Below are positions 58,095-64,000 of a stretch of 64,000 bases of DNA, piece by piece. The notes below the pieces were generated by a model. That model saw only the letters and a list, made by a program, of their open reading frames with translations. It ran no database searches and was not told the origin of the DNA. How positions within the stretch are numbered: the stretch's first letter is position 1; every line of letters starts with the position of its first letter. The translations under genes were made by a program, and so were the position numbers. Source of the stretch: Thamnidium elegans (lineage: Eukaryota; Mucoromycota; Mucoromycetes; Mucorales; Mucoraceae); the NCBI GenBank assembly GCA_025201345.1, contig JAIXMG010000003.1:992001-1056000 (forward strand), read 5' to 3'.

Positions 58095-60571
58095 ATGTTG
58101 GATCACTTGGTTGGAAAGCCTTCTTCAAACTGGAAAAGAACACAAGTATTATTAACTTTATTATTTGGGTAAAGTGTTTTCCTTTTATAGTTGAATAAAT
58201 TTTTAATTATTGTTCCGTTATTTTTTAACAGATGGCATATTATTGCTAACGGTAAAACTAAACAATTACCTGTTTTCTTACAAAACTTAAACACAAAGAA
58301 TGGTATTATATATAATTATACTTTGTATATATAAATATGTAAATATTGATTATATTTCAAAAAAAAAAAAAAAAAAAAAAAAAAAGTTGGAGGTTCACCT
58401 TGGCGAATCGTTATTGTATCCTGGATGGCATATTACCTTTCTCAAAATTTATTTTTACTTATAGGTTTAAATGGTACGTATCATTTTATTTTTTTATATG
58501 CACATATTTACCCTTCCTTTTTAATACTGAAAATAAACAATAATAATTAACTTATGGAATTCATAGCACCTGATCCCTTGGCTAGATTGGTAAACCCCCT
58601 TTCTCTTAGAAAAACACACATATTCTTATATTTATTTAAATGTAGTACAAACGTAGTTTTTATCGTGCAACTTGGATATTGACAGCACTAGATGCCGGTT
58701 TCTTTACAGCCATGCGATTTAAACCAATGTGGTTAAGACATATTCTTTCTCTTGTATTCTCCGCATACTACTTGGTTTTCGCTGACGATGCAGAAGAAAA
58801 AGTAAGAAGAGTACGCTCTACTATCTCTATTGATCAAATGCGTGTCTCTTGGGAAAAGGTAGCCCAAAACCCTATTTTAGGTTTTTTCAGTAAAATACTT
58901 CGTCCTAGTTTAACAATTCAAGATATTTTGACGATCGATAGACCTCTTTATCACGAAGATTTACCTGCTATTGAAGTATATCGTTATTATACGGGCCATA
59001 AAGATACGTATGCTCAACATGATACTATTTTACTACAATTCCCCGGCGGTGGGTTTGTTTCGATGCCTCCTCCTTGTCACGAAGATGCTCTTTCAGTATG
59101 GGCTAAACACACCGGTTTCCCTGTTTTGAGCGTCAATTATAAAAAGGCTCCCGAGTACCCTTTTCCTTGGCCTATTGAAGAGTGCTTTGATTTGTATGTT
59201 GCTTTAATCCAAAGTAAAGGAAAAATCATTGGTCTCTCTGGTGAAAAAGATATCAATATTGTTTTAGTTGGTGATTCAGCGTAAGTTTTTTTTTTTTTAA
59301 AAAAAAAAAATCATTTTATTTATTTGTTTTCTTCTCTTTTGTAGTGGAGGTAATATTACTGCTGCAGTAACGCTCAAGATTCTGGCTCATAATCAACAAT
59401 TGGCTTTAAAAAATGTGATTCCATCTGTCACCATTTCCTCTACCATAAATGACGAAACGTACGGTCATAATGACTTGTCTAACACTCAACTTGAAGCTTG
59501 TCATATCAAGGTACCTATTGGTTTAATTCTTATTTATCCTGCGCTAGATTTCGAAATGTCATGTTGGATGTCTACCTCTAAACTGTCTTTAATCCGTGCT
59601 GAATCAAATACAAGTCTTTTCCGCTCTGGTTCCTTGGATTCCATCTGGCAAACCAAGGATCATTTAAGCCATGTTAGTCCTTTAAGTGTTGTTCCTGATT
59701 TAGAAAAGAAACAAAGCTTGTGGAGACGTGCTTTGGGTATTAAGCCTACTTTACAGCAACGTATGGCCGATAGAGCTCATCCTATCCGAGATAAAGTTCA
59801 AACAAGAGATCCGTGGGCTACTGCTAGACTTTCCATGACTAGCAGAATGAGTTTTTTTAACGATAGATTACTCTCGCCAGATTTGGTAAGAAAAAAAATT
59901 GCTTGATTGGATTTTAATCTAACTGTTTTATCCATGTTTATAATAATAGTTGAGAGCAATGGCTATTTGTAAGTTAATTTAATATAGTACACATTATTTA
60001 TTTATTTTTACTGACATTTTATATGTTCATAGTATATTTGGGCCCTCATGCTTCACCTGATTTTGAATCTGATTATCTCTTGTCTCCTGTGTATGCACCC
60101 GAAGACCTTTTAGCTCAATTCCCTCAAACTTATATGATGTGCGGAGAAAAGGACCCATTAGTAGACGATACAGTTATTTTCGCAGGTCGTATTCGACAAG
60201 CTAAACGTAAGTATCGTCAAGACAATCCATTAGACGAAAATTTCCCTAGTGGTGATGGAGTACGTGTCAAATTCTTGGAAGGTATGAGTCACGCTTTCCT
60301 TCAAATGATGCCGTTCTTACCCGAGGCCCATCAAGCAGCCAAGACCATTGGAGACTGGATTATTGATTTATCAGAAACCAATCAACACAGCCAAACAACG
60401 TGGGTTCAAAATAATCAAACTAGAGGAATCAACAACACTAATAATTACGACACTAACAATAATAAAGGACATAAATCTGAGATCGGTGATCATCATGTAG
60501 CAGAAATCATCACTAGCGAAAAAGATATGATTCATCGTAGAAAACAAGAATTACTTCAAGGATTATTTTAA
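58095..60571 (+). CDS. HSL-family alpha/beta hydrolase (membrane-anchored lipase/esterase), 662 aa
   Basis: Exons 58095-58168, 58232-58302, 58387-58473, 58567-58589, 58646-59280, 59345-59885, 59950-59968, 60033-60571 (1989 nt). Two N-terminal hydrophobic segments (QVLLTLLFGWHIIA, WMAYYLSQNLFLLIGL) suggest membrane attachment. The oxyanion block, normally HGGG, reads LLQFPGGGFVSMPPP here. NYKKAPEYPFPWPIEECFDL is the usual HSL block. The nucleophile elbow GDSAGGNITAA is split by intron 5. The acid is in MMCGEKDPLVDD and the His in FLEGMSHAFLQMMP. A long insert (about residues 340-470) separates elbow and acid. The tail is Asn-rich. Exons 4 and 7 are 23 and 19 nt. Substrate unknown; steryl-ester or acylglycerol hydrolysis is plausible. 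Confidence 0.88.
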
Positions 60572-60579
60572 TAAAAAAT

Positions 60580-61212
60580 TTATTCATCTATTTCCATTTT
60601 CGCATACTTTGTGTTATTGAAATCATTCAATTCATCAAAGTTATCTTCTATACGTGATCTTTTGGAACCACGTTCAATTAAATAAGTTTCTGTATCTACC
60701 ATTTTTTTGTAAAGCCAAGAAAAGACATGAGCTATATCATGTGTATCTTGTAATATATCAGTCATTTTTTCTTGGTCAAATACTCTTGGATTCCAAGAAT
60801 GTGTCTTGGATGAACAAGGTGCATGTAAACGAATCACGGGTCGTGTTGGATTATCCACTGGTATTTCAATAGATAAAGACACAATGATAAATGCTTGGTT
60901 TGGTAAAGGAGGCGGTGTTAACGTAATATTGATCGAGTTTGGCGCGTCTACTGTTGCAATCTCTACTCTTAAAGTACGATCATTTTGACTCTCTAATAAT
61001 CGTATTAGTTTTACCTTTTAGTACTTCTTTTTTTCTTACCTGCTAATATATCGCTTAAGGAAAACGAAATAAATTTACTAGATTTACTAGAATCTTTTTT
61101 AAAGGTTTCTGCATTAAAAACACTTTTAAATAACGTATTAAACATTTGTTGTTGACGAAGACACTATAATATAAATATGTTTTCAGTATATATATATTAT
61201 ATATATATATAT

Positions 61213-61251
<39 letters not shown>

Positions 61252-63227
61252 TGTAAAATATTATATAGTTGTGCGGGATGATGAAATGGAACTCTAGATA
61301 TTATTTTTGCTCTAGTTGGTGAGGATGATATCCATTTATAAACTTGGTCGGGCATATTATCAGACGTCTAAATATCAGCATATTAGTTACAGAATATATA
61401 TATATATAATGACAACTTACAGAAACCCATTCGTTATTTTGGCTAAATACATTTTGATCTATACCATTTACCAGCATATCTTCCAACGATTGTGCTTGAA
61501 TAGTATCATTTGATGTATTATTATTACTATTAGTTGTCGAATTAGAAAAGTTATCGGCATTTACAAGTCCAGTAACAGTCATTAACTTTTGAGAGATTTC
61601 ATCTGCTACCGGCATAGGTGGATCTAATGTTGCAACAAAGCGAACGGGTATGGGTCGAATAGAAGGATTAGACGGTAATGGTTTCACGAAGGATAAATGA
61701 GGCATAAACTTTGGTGCAGATGTTTCTGTAACAACCTTAAAGTGCTCACTTTTTATATATATATAAAAGTTAGAATTGAATAAAAGGGTATATATATATA
61801 TATATTGTAGTAGATTTATTTACCCATCAATTCCTTCCTTGATTGATTCTTCGCTCTCATCGAATCCAAGTAAATATCTAGGCCTTGATGCAGGTAAGTA
61901 GCACATGGGCTGAATCGAGTCTTCAAATGATATTAATAATTTACTAGTATTATGTAATGCTGGATCGTTTTGGTTCATTTCAAACACTTGTTGTATTTGA
62001 TCCCAATTACTGCTACTAATTGCATTCTTACACATCCAATAACTTATCGAAATACCAGGATAATCCAAATGTAAATTAGGTATACCATGTCCTTCCAATA
62101 ATACAGACTTTAAGTTTGATTCTATAGCACTATTACCCTACTTTTAAATATCTTTTTCTTTTGTGTGTACCAATACTACTTACATTTCTTGTCGACAGAT
62201 ATCTTTCAAGTCATTTAATAATTCTTTTGTAATAGAAAAGAAATTGACGGGTTCATACTTGACATTAAGTTGATCCAACAAGGCTAAACTTTTTAAATTT
62301 CTAGTGAATAAATCAAAGTTTCGTGATTGAAGGTTTTCAGCAAGCATATTATCCACTCTATCGTCTTGACCATTTTGTAAAGTTTCTGATACATAAGTTA
62401 CTTTCGATCTTAATACCCTTCCTGACTCGTCAATATCAATCTAAATAAATTCCCTTTTTTTTTTAAAAAAAAAATTATGCTATTTTGACGACTCTTATCC
62501 TTACATCAATAACGATAACAGTTCCACCCAAAGTAATTGTTGTTATAGGTACACCAGATTCAAATTTATGTGAATCTATAAATGTAACCAAACTACAGTC
62601 TAGTTAGTTTCCACCGCTTTTGTAACAAAAAAAAGTCTTTTTTTTTTTTTTTTTTACCCCATAGACTGTGCTAGCTTTTCCAATCTTTGTGTCTCAATTT
62701 TCGATTTTGATTCTTCCTTTTCTCGTAAGGATTTCTCGAGAAATTCTTTAGTGTTTTTTAAAGTATCCTTGACACGAATAACTGTACTTTCCAATGCAGC
62801 TTGTTCCTAAATAAAACAAGTGTAAATACAACATCATTTAAAACGTTTTGTCGGTGTTGTACCTTTAAATGAGTGAAATGTTTACGAAAAGCAGGATCTG
62901 CTCCAACACCCATTTTCATAACATCGCCTAAAACTTCTGCTTCAAATTGAGAACATACACTACGAATAATATTGATTTGTTGAGAAAATTCTTCTCTCGC
63001 CTTATCAAGATTGATAGTGCCAAGCGCATGAAGCTCTAAAAAAAAGGTATATATAAGTAAATCAGTTTGTTTAATAGTACGCTATTTTTTTTTATACCGT
63101 TAGGTTGAACTTGGTTATTATCTTCTGTAGGTTTTTGAAGACTACTACAGTCTTGTTGAAGTTTTCGTAAAGAGCTCTGAAGCCCAAACACAGCTGAACT
63201 TATCGAGTTTTGAGATTCAGGCTGCAT
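60580..63227 (-). CDS. MED1: Mediator complex subunit 1 (MED1), 694 aa
   Basis: A subunit of the Mediator middle module, linking activators to Pol II. Ten exons on the minus strand: 63227-63098, 63035-62863, 62806-62658, 62592-62505, 62440-62184, 62129-61824, 61748-61421, 61367-61251, 61163-61040, 60992-60580 (2085 nt). The N-terminal third is helical coiled coil (KSLREKEESKSKIETQRLEK). The Med1 core is seen in QSMGLVTFIDSHKFESGVPI, TITLGGTVIVIDIDIDESGR, HLDYPGISISYWM and the hallmark RVPFHHPAQLYNILQCLRQQ followed by FNTLFKSVF. An Asn/Thr/Ser-rich insert lies near residues 420-470. Its stop is 8 bp from that of the convergent hydrolase. Exon 6 uses the acceptor giving EIAIESNLKS. Confidence 0.85.
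61226..61244. repeat. (TC)n microsatellite in a MED1 intron
   Basis: A run of ten or so tc units inside the intron between MED1 exons 8 and 9 (61164-61250 region), next to an (at)n run at 61190-61212. On the gene's strand this is a (GA)n tract just after the donor. Confidence 0.8.
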
Positions 63228-63409
63228 AGTCTATAGATTCTTATAAACGAAAAATAAAAAAAAGAAAGTCTAACGCGAAAAATGTCTTTTTTAAATCAAA
63301 AACGAAACACTTGAGCTACCATGAGTAAGAGCAGTCATATCAATATTAATTCGACCTACCACGACAATTACTGAGTAACAACAGTAGTGGGTTTGGTCTA
63401 CATAAAAAC

Positions 63410-63653
63410 GTAGTGAAATATATAAAAGCAAGTGATGTATTATGTTATTATAGGTTAGTATGTGGTAGAAAAATAAAATAAGCAATAGTAAGTAGTTTAA
63501 GTGAGTAAGCATTACTTCTTGTTTTATAAGTAGAACGACTTTAGATAAAGAAGATAAATGGCTTTGGTAAATTGTACAATGGAAAGTAAAGTTTCAAGTG
63601 AATTCAAGTACAAAATAAAATACTACATTTGTAGTAGTAGTTGGGATTTTATT

Positions 63654-63705
<52 letters not shown>

Positions 63706-64000
63706 ATAAGTACTATTATATTTAAATCTTGGAATAAAGATGGTCCATTAGTTTTTTCGACAAAACTAGAGAAATAGAATAAAGAGGACATAAAATAAAA
63801 GAGCTAAACTTACTTTTATAACTAATAAGTTAAGAGAAGCATAAGATTAAAATACGAATTGATTTTTATAAAATAATGGAAAGGAAAGAAAAAATTAGTA
63901 AAAAGTTACTTAGAGAAACTTACAATTGATTAAAAAAATAGCAAAAAGGACAGACAGAATGAAAGAATGAAACAAATAAGTTGAGCTTACCGTCCGGTGA
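63410..64000 (-). repeat. LTR-like repeat, copy C (runs off the window)
   Basis: Words shared in the same order with the 35.2-36.6 kb repeats: cttgttttataagtagaacg, acaatggaaagtaa, ttcaagtacaaaata, aataaaagagct and aagcataagattaaa, then aattgatttttat. The orientation is the same as copies A and B. It is interrupted by an A tract of about 44 (63659-63703). No coding sequence is seen. The element it belongs to, if any, lies beyond position 64000. Confidence 0.5.

Overview
The window looks like nuclear DNA of an early-diverging filamentous fungus, most likely Mucoromycota/Mucorales. It is strongly AT-rich, has many short GT-AG introns (about 45-90 nt) and very long A or T homopolymers. It encodes fungal housekeeping proteins, including an exportin-7, which budding yeast lacks. 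Between the genes lie decayed mobile elements of kinds I associate with Mucorales. All identifications come from reading translations and motifs; no database search was run. Splice sites were chosen by GT/AG and reading phase, and for most multi-exon genes the summed exon length is a multiple of three.

Layout. 0-4 kb: a decayed multi-exon hypothetical gene (minus) and a Tc1/IS630-type transposase relic. 4.2-15 kb: an unknown coiled-coil protein, riboflavin kinase facing DHBP synthase (RIB3), exportin-7, a possible 23-residue lipidated micropeptide, a tnp2-like transposase relic and a DUF3605/GIG1-like gene. 15.8-20.3 kb (minus): a RasGAP and a Vps68/TMEM50 protein. 20.6-24 kb: a badly decayed block that may be an OrfB/Fanzor-like (TnpB-related) relic. 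25-32.5 kb: mitochondrial uS4m, cytosolic ribosomal eL8, a Zn2Cys6 regulator and cystinosin. 33.5-41 kb: a Cys-rich pseudogene, tRNA-Asp(GTC), tandem LTR-like repeats just downstream of it, and a decayed Ty3/gypsy element. 41-52 kb: a decayed helical ORF of unknown kind, GET1, MDM34, a rhodanese-PTP phosphatase, an NmrA-like protein and a broken repeat-family ORF. 52-63.2 kb: NIF3, a short/branched-chain acyl-CoA dehydrogenase, ORC4, an HSL-type hydrolase and mediator subunit MED1. 63.4-64 kb: another copy of the LTR-like repeat.

The genes form no large pathway cluster. Two groupings stand out. Two flavin genes (RIB3 makes a riboflavin precursor, the kinase makes FMN) are convergent neighbours. 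GET1 (ER insertion of tail-anchored proteins) and MDM34 (ER-mitochondria tether) are adjacent on the same strand. Convergent pairs are tightly packed; the hydrolase and MED1 stop codons are 8 bp apart.
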